Source: Streptomyces sp. AcH 505 (GTDB lineage Bacteria; Actinomycetota; Actinomycetes; Streptomycetales; Streptomycetaceae). Taken from it: 48,841 nt of DNA. Below the pieces are notes generated by a model. That model saw nothing but the letters and a program-made list of their open reading frames with translations, had not been told where the DNA came from and did not search any database. Below, one piece after another: positions 41,159 through 48,841 of this stretch. The stretch lies in the NCBI RefSeq assembly GCF_000818175.1, contig NZ_JTIY01000002.1:93272-142112 (forward strand), written 5' to 3'. Both the position numbers and the translations under genes were made by a program. Within the stretch, counting starts at the first letter, position 1. The number at the start of each line of letters is the position of its first letter.

Positions 41159-43672
41159 TCAGAGCTGACCCACCGACGTCACCCGGACGACGGCGAGACC
41201 CCCCTCGTCCGAGGCCGCCAGGTCCACCTCGGCGCTGATGCCCCAGTCGTGGTCGCCCTTCGGGTCGGCGAAGGTCTGGCGCACCCGCCAGAGGCCGTGG
41301 GCCGCGTCCTCCTCGATGGCCAGCAGCTTCGGGCCGCGGGCGTCCGGGCCGGTGCTCATGTCCTCGTACTCGTCCCAGTACGCGTCCATCGCCTCGCCCC
41401 ACTTGTCGGCGTCCCAGCCCGACTCGGCGTCCAGCTCGCCCAGTTCACCGACCTTGTCCAGCGCCGCCAGCTCGACCCTGCGGAACATGGCGTTGCGGAC
41501 GAGGACCCGGAAGGCACGCGCGTTGGCGGTGACCGGCCTGACCTGGTCGGCCTTCTCCTGGGCCTGCTCGGCCGTGTCCACCTCGGGATTGGCCAGCTGC
41601 TCCCACTCGTCGAGGAGGCTGGAGTCGACCTGCCGGACCATCTCACCGAGCCACGCCGTGAGGTCCTCCAGATCCTCCGACTTCAGATGGTCCGGAATGG
41701 TGTGTTCCAGCGCCTTGTACGCGCCGGCCAGATAGCGCAGCACGATCCCCTCGGTGCGGGCCAGCTCGTAGTGCGAGGTGAACTCCGTGAAGGTCAGGGC
41801 GCGTTCGTACATGTCACGGATGACCGACTTGGGGGAGACCGGGTGGTCGCCGACCCACGGATGGCTCGTGCGGTACGTGTTGTACGCGTGCACCAGCAGC
41901 TCTTCCAGCGGCCTCGGGTACGTGACGTCCTGGAGCCGCTCCATCCGCTCCTCGTACTCGATGCCGTCGGCCTTCATCTGGCCGACCGCCTCGCCGCGCG
42001 CCTTGTTCTGCTGCGCGGCGAGGATCTGCCGCGGGTCGTCCAGGGTCGACTCGACGACCGAGACCATGTCCAGCGCGTAGGAGGGGGAGTCGGGGTCCAG
42101 CAGCTCGAAGGAGGCCAGCGCGAAGGTCGAAAGCGGCTGGTTCAGCGCGAAGTTCTGCTGGAGGTCGACGGTGAGCCGGACGATCCTGCCCTCGGCGTCC
42201 GGGGTCTCCAGGCGCTCCACCACACCGCCGTCCAGCAGCGACCGGTAGATCGCGATGGCCCGCCTGATGTGCCGCAACTGCTGCCTGCGCGGCTCGTGGT
42301 TGTCCTCCAGCAGATGGCGCATCGCCTCGAAGGCGTTGCCGGGACGGGCGATCACCGACAGCAGCATCGTGTGTGTGACGCGGAAGCGTGAGGTCAGCGG
42401 CTCAGGGTCGGAGCCGATGAGCTTGTCGAAGGTGGTCTCCGACCAGGCGACAAAGCCCTCCGGCGCCTTCTTGCGTACCACCTTGCGGCGCTTCTTCGGA
42501 TCGTCCCCCGCCTTGGCGAGCGCCTTCTCGTTCTCCACCACGTGCTCGGGCGCCTGCGCCACCACGAGCCCCGCCACGTCGAACCCGGCGCGGCCCGCCC
42601 GGCCGGCGATCTGGTGGAACTCCCGCGCGCGCAGGGTGCGTACCCGGGTGCCGTCGTACTTGGTCAGGGCGGTGAACAGCACCGTGCGGATGGGGACGTT
42701 GACGCCGACGCCCAGGGTGTCCGTACCGCAGATCACCTTCAACAGGCCTGCCTGCGCCAGCTTTTCGACCAGCCGGCGGTACTTGGGCAGCATGCCAGCG
42801 TGGTGCACGCCGATGCCGTGGCGGACGTAACGCGACAGGTTGCGGCCGAACTTGGTGGTGAAGCGGAAACTGCCGATCAGATCGGCGATCTTGTCCTTCT
42901 CCTCGCGGGTGCACATGTTGATGCTCATCAGCGACTGGGCACGCTCGACGGCCGCCGCCTGGGTGAAGTGCACGATGTACACCGGGGCTTGCCGGGTCTC
43001 CAGCAGCTCGGTCAGCGTCTCCGTGATCGGCGTCAGACGGTACTCGTACGACAGCGGCACCGGGCGGGTCGCCGACCGTACGACGGAGGTCGGCCGGCCC
43101 GTACGCCGGGTCAGATCCTCCTCGAACCGCGACATGTCACCGAGCGTCGCCGACATCAGGATGAACTGGGCCTGCGGCAGTTCCAGCAGCGGGATCTGCC
43201 AGGCCCAGCCGCGGTCCGGCTCGGCGTAGAAATGGAACTCGTCCATGACGACCTGGCCGATGTCGGCGTACTTGCCGTCACGCAGCGCGATGGAGGCCAG
43301 CACCTCCGCCGTACAGCAGATGACGGGCGCGTCGGCGTTGACGGAGGCGTCACCGGTCAGCATGCCGACGTTCTCGGTGCCGAAGAGTTTGCACAGGTCG
43401 AAGAACTTCTCCGAGACCAGCGCCTTGATCGGCGCGCTGTAGAAGGTGACCTTGTCCTGGGCCAGCGCCGTGAAGTGCGCACCCGCCGCGATCAGGCTCT
43501 TTCCCGACCCGGTGGGGGTCGAGACGATCACGTTGGCTCCCGAGACCACCTCGATCAGCGCCTCCTCCTGAGCCGGGTAGAGCGCGATGCCCTGGCCTTC
43601 GGTCCAGGAGGAGAACGCCTCGAAGAGGGCATCGGGGTCGGCATCCGGCGGCAGCTGATCGATGAGGGTCAC
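41159..43672 (-). CDS. DEAD/DEAH-box helicase, Ski2-like with DUF3516
   Basis: 837 residues from the GTG at 43672 (VTLIDQLPPDADPDALFEAF); a GTG directly before it (43675) and an ATG at 43732 are also in frame. Walker A is STPTGSGKS (51-59); the Walker B box is DEFH (144-147); LMSATLGDMSRFEED is motif III; HQIAGRAGRAGFD is motif VI. It is a superfamily 2 RNA/DNA helicase of Ski2/Mtr4 type, and the C-terminal half is the actinobacterial DUF3516 region. A role in RNA turnover is likely but unproven. Confidence 0.93.
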   Translation of the reverse strand: MTLIDQLPPDADPDALFEAFSSWTEGQGIALYPAQEEALIEVVSGANVIVSTPTGSGKSLIAAGAHFTALAQDKVTFYSAPIKALVSEKFFDLCKLFGTENVGMLTGDASVNADAPVICCTAEVLASIALRDGKYADIGQVVMDEFHFYAEPDRGWAWQIPLLELPQAQFILMSATLGDMSRFEEDLTRRTGRPTSVVRSATRPVPLSYEYRLTPITETLTELLETRQAPVYIVHFTQAAAVERAQSLMSINMCTREEKDKIADLIGSFRFTTKFGRNLSRYVRHGIGVHHAGMLPKYRRLVEKLAQAGLLKVICGTDTLGVGVNVPIRTVLFTALTKYDGTRVRTLRAREFHQIAGRAGRAGFDVAGLVVAQAPEHVVENEKALAKAGDDPKKRRKVVRKKAPEGFVAWSETTFDKLIGSDPEPLTSRFRVTHTMLLSVIARPGNAFEAMRHLLEDNHEPRRQQLRHIRRAIAIYRSLLDGGVVERLETPDAEGRIVRLTVDLQQNFALNQPLSTFALASFELLDPDSPSYALDMVSVVESTLDDPRQILAAQQNKARGEAVGQMKADGIEYEERMERLQDVTYPRPLEELLVHAYNTYRTSHPWVGDHPVSPKSVIRDMYERALTFTEFTSHYELARTEGIVLRYLAGAYKALEHTIPDHLKSEDLEDLTAWLGEMVRQVDSSLLDEWEQLANPEVDTAEQAQEKADQVRPVTANARAFRVLVRNAMFRRVELAALDKVGELGELDAESGWDADKWGEAMDAYWDEYEDMSTGPDARGPKLLAIEEDAAHGLWRVRQTFADPKGDHDWGISAEVDLAASDEGGLAVVRVTSVGQL

Positions 43673-43793
43673 CACCCCATCTTGCCTGCCTTCCGCCCGG
43701 ATGAGGGAACCGGACGACGCCTCGAAGATCATGGAAGGTAGCCTGCGGTCTCAACTGACCATGAATAACAACTGCAATGGGGCGGGTACGACG

Positions 43794-44585
43794 ATGATGG
43801 GACCGGCACACTCACTGTCAGGGGCGGCGGCCTGGCTGGGGGTGGGTGCGGCGGCGGCAGCCGCAGGACACAGCATGCCGTGGCCGGTACTGGCCGTGGG
43901 CGCCCTGATATGCGCGGGCGCCGCGCTCGCCCCCGATCTGGACCACAAGGCGGCGACCATCTCGCGGGCTTTCGGACCCATCTCACGCGGGCTGTGCGAG
44001 ATCGTCGACAGGATGTCGACCGCCGTCTACAAGGCGACGAGGAAGAAGGGCGACCCGCGCAGGAACGGCGGCCACCGCACCCTGACCCACACCTGGCTGT
44101 GGGCGGTCCTGGTCGGCGCTGGGGCCTCGGGCCTCGCGATCGTCGGCGGCCGCTGGGCGGTCCTCTTCATCCTCTTCGTGCACATGGTGCTGGCCGTGGA
44201 GGGGCTGCTGTGGCGGGCGGCGCGGATGTCGAGCGACGTCCTGGTCTGGCTGCTCGGCGCGACCAGCGCGTGGATGCTGGCGGACATCCTGGACGAGCCG
44301 GGCAACGGCGCGCACTGGCTGTTCACCGGGGTCGGTCACGAGTACGTCTGGCTGGGGCTGCCGATCATCCTCGGCGCGCTCGTGCACGACATCGGTGACG
44401 CGATCACCGTCTCCGGCTGCCCGATCCTGTGGCCGATCCCGCTGGGCCGTAAGCGCTGGTACCCGATCGGGCCGCCGAAGTTCATCCGCTTCAGGGCGGG
44501 CGCCTGGGTGGAGATCAAGGTCCTGATGCCCGCGTTCATGGTGCTGGGAGGGGTCGGCGCCGCGGCGGCGCTGGGCGTGTTCTGA
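43794..44585 (+). CDS. Membrane-bound metal-dependent hydrolase (YdjM/DUF457 family)
   Basis: 263 residues from the ATG at 43794; in-frame ATGs at 43761 and 43797 are alternatives. MGPAHSLSGAAAWLGVGAAA is the N-terminal HSLSG motif with the metal-ligand His. DLDHKAATISR and GGHRTLTHTWLW supply the other Asp and His ligands of the YdjM/LexA-regulated family. About five membrane segments. The role is unknown; relatives are suspected phospholipases or membrane hydrolases. Its 5' region overlaps the helicase promoter region. Confidence 0.9.
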   Translation: MMGPAHSLSGAAAWLGVGAAAAAAGHSMPWPVLAVGALICAGAALAPDLDHKAATISRAFGPISRGLCEIVDRMSTAVYKATRKKGDPRRNGGHRTLTHTWLWAVLVGAGASGLAIVGGRWAVLFILFVHMVLAVEGLLWRAARMSSDVLVWLLGATSAWMLADILDEPGNGAHWLFTGVGHEYVWLGLPIILGALVHDIGDAITVSGCPILWPIPLGRKRWYPIGPPKFIRFRAGAWVEIKVLMPAFMVLGGVGAAAALGVF

Positions 44586-44603
44586 CCCGGCGCCGCTCGC
44601 GCG

Positions 44604-45653
44604 TCAGCCGGCCGACAGGTCGGACATGTCGAGCACGAAGCGGTAGCGCACGTCGTTACGGCCGAGCCGGTCCAGGGCGTCGTTCACCCGCGCCGAGGGC
44701 AGCAGCTCGATATCGGCCGTGACGCCGTGCTCCGCGCAGAACTCCAGCATCGCGGCGGTCGCCGGCGTACCGCCGCTGCCGGCCGACGTGAGCTTCTTGC
44801 GGCCGGCCAGCAGGTCCATCGTCTCCACAGCGACGGGGCCCAGATACCCGACCTGGCTGAGGGTGCCGTCCATGGCCACCACGCGCAGATACGGGCCGAG
44901 GTCGTGGACGGCCGAGATGGTGTCGATGACGACGTCGAAGCGGTCACGCGCCTCGGCCATCCGCGCCTCGTCCGTGGAGACCAGCAGATCGTCGGCGCCC
45001 AGCTTGCGGGCGTCGTCCGCCTTGTCCGCCGTGCGGCTGATGACCGTCGTCCGGGCGCCGAGCGCCACGGCGAACTTGACCGCGAGATGGCCGAGCCCGC
45101 CGAGCCCTGCCACGGCGACCCGGGTGCCGGGGCCCACGCCGAGGGCGCGCAGCGGCTCCCACACGGTGATTCCGGCGCACAGCAGCGGGGCCGCCGCGGC
45201 CGGGTCGAGGCCGGCGGGCAGCGCGTAGACGAAGCGGTCGCGTACGACGTACTCGCGTGAGTAGCCGCCGAGGGTGGTCGAGCCGTCATGGCGGTCGGTG
45301 CCGCTGTACGTCAGGGTCGGGAACTCCCGGCAGAAGTTCTCCTGCCCCGCCTCGCACATGACGCACACGCCGCACGAGTCGACGATGTTGCCCACGGCCA
45401 CCGGGTCGCCCACCGCGAAACGGGTGACCTCGGGGCCGACCTCGGTCACGGTCCCGGTGAACTCGTGGCCCGGCACCAGCGGCGCGTCCTGCGCACCGGT
45501 ACGGGCGGTCAGGGCGTGCAGATCGGTGTGGCAGACACCGCAGAAGTCCACCTGTACGGCGATGTCGTCGGGGCGCAGCTCGCGGCGCTCCAACGGGGTG
45601 CGGCGCAGCGTCGTGCCGGGTCCTTCGGCGCGCCAGCCAACTGTGGTCCTCAT
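44604..45653 (-). CDS. Zinc-dependent NAD(P) alcohol dehydrogenase
   Basis: 349 residues. The catalytic zinc site has Cys in CGVCHTDLHAL, His/Glu in PGHEFTGTV and Cys in LLCAGITVWEPL. The structural zinc lobe is CGVCVMCEAGQENFC with four Cys. The Rossmann motif is GLGGLGHLAVKFA. The overall pattern is of the cinnamyl-alcohol/YahK type, which reduces aldehydes and usually prefers NADPH. It is divergent from a TetR regulator with two palindromic elements between them. Confidence 0.94.
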   Translation of the reverse strand: MRTTVGWRAEGPGTTLRRTPLERRELRPDDIAVQVDFCGVCHTDLHALTARTGAQDAPLVPGHEFTGTVTEVGPEVTRFAVGDPVAVGNIVDSCGVCVMCEAGQENFCREFPTLTYSGTDRHDGSTTLGGYSREYVVRDRFVYALPAGLDPAAAAPLLCAGITVWEPLRALGVGPGTRVAVAGLGGLGHLAVKFAVALGARTTVISRTADKADDARKLGADDLLVSTDEARMAEARDRFDVVIDTISAVHDLGPYLRVVAMDGTLSQVGYLGPVAVETMDLLAGRKKLTSAGSGGTPATAAMLEFCAEHGVTADIELLPSARVNDALDRLGRNDVRYRFVLDMSDLSAG

Positions 45654-45664
45654 GCCAACTCCTC

Positions 45665-45735
45665 AAACAGACTGTTCGGTCTGTTTTAGCGTAGGCCCAT
45701 CGAGGCCGCCAAGCAAACCAACTGTTCTGTTTGGT
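45665..45735. promoter_or_regulatory. Two operator candidates between alcohol dehydrogenase and tetR genes
   Basis: O1, AAACAGAC-TGTTCG-GTCTGTTT (45665-45686), has perfect 8-bp arms and begins 11 bp upstream of the dehydrogenase start. O2, ACCAA-CTGTTCTGT-TTGGT (45717-45735), begins the region before the tetR start. Both contain ACTGTTC. O1 would directly block dehydrogenase translation-start proximal transcription, O2 the regulator. Confidence 0.65.
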
Positions 45736-45747
45736 AAGGTGGCGGAC

Positions 45748-46365
45748 ATGGCCGACCAGTCCCTGACCGCGCGCGGCGCCGCGACCCACAAACGCATCCT
45801 CGACGTGGCGACCGTGGAGTTCGCCGAGCACGGGATCGCCGGGGCGCGGATCGAGCGGATCGTGGCGGCGGCCCGCACCAACAAGGCGCAGCTCTATGCC
45901 TACTTCGGCAACAAGGAAGGGCTGTTCGACGCGATCTTCTTCGGCATGATGGAGCGGATCGTCAACGTCGTCCCCATCGACGCGGGCGACCCCGGCGACC
46001 TCGCCGACTGGGCCGTACGCCTCTACGACGAGTACCTCGCCCGCCCCGACCTCATCCGGCTCGCCACCTGGGCGCGCCTGGAGCGTCGCCCGGCAGGGCA
46101 CCTCGTCGAGGAACACGAACGCCTCGACCAGCGCAAACTGCGGGTCATCGCCGAGGCACAGGCGGCGGGGCTGGTACGGCAGGGGAACCCGTTCGACCTG
46201 ATGGCCATGGTCATCGCGATGTCCATGGCCTGGTCGCCGGTCAGCAACGTCTACGCGGCGACCGCCGGAGAGCCCGCCGAGGTGCACGAACAGCGCCGGG
46301 CACTCCTGCGCGAAAGCGTCAGACGTGCCACGGCGCCGGCCGACGCCGCGTCATCACCGGTGTGA
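45748..46365 (+). CDS. TetR-family regulator of the alcohol dehydrogenase
   Basis: 205 residues from the ATG at 45748 behind TAAGGTGG. The HTH is HKRILDVATVEFAEHGIAGA, RIERIVAAARTNKAQLYAYF, GNKEGLF (about 13-57). The C-terminal domain has LARPDLIRLATWARLER and HERLDQRKLRVIAEAQAAGL, typical TetR_C_17-like sequences. It is divergent from the dehydrogenase gene and probably represses it in the absence of an aldehyde or similar ligand. Confidence 0.93.
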   Translation: MADQSLTARGAATHKRILDVATVEFAEHGIAGARIERIVAAARTNKAQLYAYFGNKEGLFDAIFFGMMERIVNVVPIDAGDPGDLADWAVRLYDEYLARPDLIRLATWARLERRPAGHLVEEHERLDQRKLRVIAEAQAAGLVRQGNPFDLMAMVIAMSMAWSPVSNVYAATAGEPAEVHEQRRALLRESVRRATAPADAASSPV

Positions 46366-46444
46366 CCACGCAGCGAGAGGACGGGGCCGGACCACGGCGC
46401 GAGCCCCGCCCCGAGGGCGGACGACGATACTTCGCGGACACTCC

Positions 46445-48226
46445 CTAGCCGTGCCAGGAGCGCCACAGCGCCGCGTACGCCCCGTCCGCCGCCACCAGCT
46501 CGTCGTGGCTGCCCAGTTCGCTGATCCGGCCCTGCTCGACCACCGCGATCACATCCGCGTCATGCGCCGTGTGCAGCCGGTGCGCGATCGCCACCACCGT
46601 GCGCCCTTCGAGGACCCGGGCCAGTGAGCGCTCCAGATGCCGGGCGGCCCGGGGGTCCAGCAACGACGTGGCCTCGTCGAGCACCAGGGTGTGCGGATCG
46701 GCCAGGACCAGCCGCGCCAGCGCGACCTGCTGCGCCTGCGCAGGGGTGAGCGCGACACTGCCCGAGCCCACCTCCGTGTCGAGCCCTTCGGCGAGGCCGC
46801 GCGCCCAGCCGTCGGCGTCGACCGCCTCCAGCGCCGTCCACAGCTCGGCGTCGTCGGCGCCGGTACGGGCGAGCCGCAGGTTGTCCCGCAGCGTGCCGAC
46901 GAAGACATGGTGCTCCTGGTTGACCAGGGCCACATGCTGCCGCACCCGCTCGGCCGGCATCAGGGACAGCTCGGCGTCGCCCAGCGTGACCGTACCGGTC
47001 CGCGGACCGTAGATACCGGCGAGCAGCCGCCCCAGCGTCGACTTGCCCGCGCCCGACGGGCCGACCAGCGCCAGCCGGGTGCCGGGACTGACGTTCAGCG
47101 TCACCTGATGCAGTACGTCCACCCCTTCGCGGTAGCCGAAGTGCACCTCGTCCGCGCTGACCGCGCGGCCCGCGGGCACCACCGACTCGTCGCCCGCCGC
47201 CGGTTCGATGTCCCGTACGCCCACCAGCCGGGCGATGGACACCTGGGCGACCTGCAACTCGTCGTACCAGCGCAGGATCAGCCCCACCGGGTCGACCAGC
47301 ATCTGCGCGAACAGCGCTCCCGTCGTGAGCTGGCCGACGTCGATCCAGCCCTCCAGGACGAAGGCGCCGCCCATCACCAGGACCGCGAGGAAGATCACCA
47401 CATTGGTCAGGTTGATGACCGGGAACAGCACCGAGCGCAGGAACAGCGTGTACCGCTCCCAGCCGGTCCACTCCTTGATCCGCCGGTCCGACAGCGCCAC
47501 CCGGCGCCCGCCGAGCCGGTGCGACTCGACCGTGCGGCCCGCGTCCACGGTCTCGGTCAGCATCGCCGCGACCGCCGCGTACCCCGCCGCCTCCGAGCGG
47601 TACGCGGAAGGCGCCCGCTTGAAGTACCAGCGGCAGCCGACGACCAGCAGCGGCAGCGCCACCAGCACGGCGAGACCCAGCGGCGGGGCGGTCACGATCA
47701 GCGCGCCGACCAGCAGCAGCGCCCACACGACACCGATCGCCAGCTGCGGCACCGCCTCGCGCATGGCGTTCGCCAGCCGGTCGATGTCGGTGGTGATCCG
47801 GGACAGCAGATCGCCCGTCCCCGCCCGCTCCAGCACCCCGGGCGGCAGCCCGACCGACCGGACCAGGAAGTCCTCGCGCAGATCGGCCAGCATCTCCTCG
47901 CCGAGCATCGCGCCGCGCAGCCGGACCGTCCGGGTGAAGACCGTCTGGATGACCAGGGCGACAGTGAACACCGCGGCCACGCGCCCCAGATGCAGTTCGC
48001 GCGCCCCGTCGGACAGCTCCTCCACGATGTTGCCCAGCAGGTACGGGCCGACCATCGAGGCGATCACCGACACGGCGTTCACCGCGATCAGCACGACGAA
48101 CGCCGTACGGTGCCGCTTCAGCAGCTCGGACACATACGCCCGGACCGTCGCCGGTGTGCCGACCGGCAGGGTCGTCGCCGACTCCGGGGCCGCCGGGTCG
48201 TACTCCGGTCGTGCCACGCCGATCAT
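46445..48226 (-). CDS. ABC exporter subunit (fused TMD-NBD) with degenerate signature
   Basis: 593 residues from the ATG at 48226, which overlaps the upstream subunit's stop codon by 4 bp (ATGA). Six membrane segments are in residues 30-310. The nucleotide domain has Walker A GPSGAGKST (389-397), Walker B LVLDEATSLLD with Glu518, and switch His549 in AIAHRL. The signature motif, normally LSGGQ, is LTPAQ (493-497). It forms a heterodimer with the gene upstream, which has the opposite defects. Drug, peptide or lipid export is likely; substrate unknown. Confidence 0.94.
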   Translation of the reverse strand: MIGVARPEYDPAAPESATTLPVGTPATVRAYVSELLKRHRTAFVVLIAVNAVSVIASMVGPYLLGNIVEELSDGARELHLGRVAAVFTVALVIQTVFTRTVRLRGAMLGEEMLADLREDFLVRSVGLPPGVLERAGTGDLLSRITTDIDRLANAMREAVPQLAIGVVWALLLVGALIVTAPPLGLAVLVALPLLVVGCRWYFKRAPSAYRSEAAGYAAVAAMLTETVDAGRTVESHRLGGRRVALSDRRIKEWTGWERYTLFLRSVLFPVINLTNVVIFLAVLVMGGAFVLEGWIDVGQLTTGALFAQMLVDPVGLILRWYDELQVAQVSIARLVGVRDIEPAAGDESVVPAGRAVSADEVHFGYREGVDVLHQVTLNVSPGTRLALVGPSGAGKSTLGRLLAGIYGPRTGTVTLGDAELSLMPAERVRQHVALVNQEHHVFVGTLRDNLRLARTGADDAELWTALEAVDADGWARGLAEGLDTEVGSGSVALTPAQAQQVALARLVLADPHTLVLDEATSLLDPRAARHLERSLARVLEGRTVVAIAHRLHTAHDADVIAVVEQGRISELGSHDELVAADGAYAALWRSWHG

Positions 48227-48841
48227 GCGGACTCCTCGATGAGCTGTTCCTGTTCGGTCTCCCGGGTGACGACCGCCCGGTACTCGCCGTTGTCGCGGAC
48301 GAGTTCGCGGTGGCTGCCCGCGGCCGTCGCCGCGCCGTCGTGCACGAACACCACCCGGTCGGCGTGGTCGAGCAGCAGCGGCGACGAGGCGAACACCACC
48401 GTCGTGCGGCCGGTCCGCAGGGCCTTCACGCCCTCCGCGATCCGCGCCTCCGTGTGCGAGTCGACCGCCGACGTCGGCTCGTCGAGCACCAGCACCTCCG
48501 GGTCGGTGACCAGCGAACGGGCCAGCGCCAGGCGCTGGCGCTGGCCGCCGGAGAGCGACCGGCCGCGCTCGGTGATCCGCGAACGCATCGGGTCGCCCGT
48601 CCCGTCGACGGACGCCTGCACGAGCGCGTCGAGCACATCGCCGCACTGCGCGGCGGCAAGTGCCTTCGCCGGGTCGACGGCGCCCGACGACGGCACGTCG
48701 AGCAGTTCGTCGAGGGTCCCCGACAGCAGCACCGGATCCTTGTCCTGGACCAGCACACTGGCCCGCGCAGCGTCCAGCGGCAGATCGTCCAGCGCCACCC
48801 CGCCGAGCAGCACCGACGGGCTCTTCTCCTCCTCGGCGGCA
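48223..48841 (-). CDS. ABC exporter partner subunit, 5'-truncated by the window; lacks switch His
   Basis: Only the C-terminal 205 residues or so are present, covering the second half of the nucleotide-binding domain. The signature SLSGGQRQR and Walker B LVLDEPTSAVD with catalytic Glu are intact. The switch-loop His, usually in VAHRL, is replaced: the sequence reads VVFASSPLLLDHAD. The membrane domain and Walker A lie beyond the right edge. It is translationally coupled to the gene at 46445. Confidence 0.93.
   Translation of the reverse strand, partial: AAEEEKSPSVLLGGVALDDLPLDAARASVLVQDKDPVLLSGTLDELLDVPSSGAVDPAKALAAAQCGDVLDALVQASVDGTGDPMRSRITERGRSLSGGQRQRLALARSLVTDPEVLVLDEPTSAVDSHTEARIAEGVKALRTGRTTVVFASSPLLLDHADRVVFVHDGAATAAGSHRELVRDNGEYRAVVTRETEQEQLIEESA

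Noticed and set aside
46366-46444. A terminator between the tetR and ABC exporter genes
   Set aside because: CGGGGC and GCCCCG can pair but only 6 bp around a 15-nt loop, so chance pairing in GC-rich DNA is likely.

Overview
The window is chromosomal DNA from a high-GC actinomycete, almost certainly a Streptomyces. The evidence is strong third-codon-position GC bias, GTG and TTG starts behind purine-rich Shine-Dalgarno sites, an HTH (DUF5753)/DUF397/anti-sigma-like ATPase trio, a urease operon, a biotin cluster, flotillin, MurT/GatD and a Ski2-like helicase with DUF3516-type architecture. I see no rRNA, tRNA, insertion sequence, integrase, prophage or CRISPR array. It looks like conserved core or sub-core chromosome rather than an island.

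Layout. 1-4.1 kb: a 3'-truncated sensor histidine kinase, a divergent two-gene ABC-2 type transporter, and two small unknown proteins. 4.2-9.4 kb (minus strand): mismatch glycosylase Mug, adenylosuccinate lyase, an SGNH hydrolase and a tandem pair of CNNM/CBS membrane proteins. 9.6-14.9 kb: a GNAT and a VOC protein, then bioB-bioA-bioD on the minus strand divergent from bioF, with several inverted repeats between bioB and bioF. 14.9-17.4 kb: the DUF397/HTH/ATPase trio, then a secreted NlpC/P60 cell-wall hydrolase behind a cyclic-di-AMP (ydaO-type) riboswitch and a Crp-like site. 17.6-18.6 kb: a ClpP paralogue with Gln at the catalytic-His position, divergent from an orphan Phd/YefM-type antitoxin. 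18.7-23.2 kb: ureABCFGD without ureE. 23.3-28 kb: a secreted S33 peptidase, an acyltransferase, an acidic protein, and a lipoprotein/cupredoxin/membrane-protein run. 28-30.6 kb: a polar amino acid ABC importer. 30.8-32.3 kb: a minimal NfeD-like protein plus flotillin. 32.4-34.5 kb: an SRPBCC-ArsR pair behind two operators, a small membrane protein and CtaG. 34.6-38.5 kb: 6-phosphofructokinase, GatD-MurT and a divergent peptide deformylase. 38.5-43.7 kb: a TetR regulator divergent from an acyl-CoA dehydrogenase, glutathione peroxidase and the helicase. 43.8-48.8 kb: a membrane-bound hydrolase, an alcohol dehydrogenase divergent from its TetR regulator, and a heterodimeric ABC exporter cut by the window end.

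Functional links. Four divergent or autoregulated units have clear palindromes in their control regions: SRPBCC/ArsR, TetR/acyl-CoA dehydrogenase, TetR/alcohol dehydrogenase and clpP/phd. Cell-envelope work recurs: NlpC/P60, MurT/GatD, flotillin/NfeD, acyltransferase and the exporter. The most unusual items are the ClpP paralogue paired with an orphan antitoxin, the Crp-plus-riboswitch control of the cell-wall hydrolase, the asymmetric nucleotide-binding domains of the exporter, and the free OB-domain NfeD-like protein beside flotillin. I did not find a clear wholly new multi-gene system. The ClpP/antitoxin pair is the best candidate for something undescribed.
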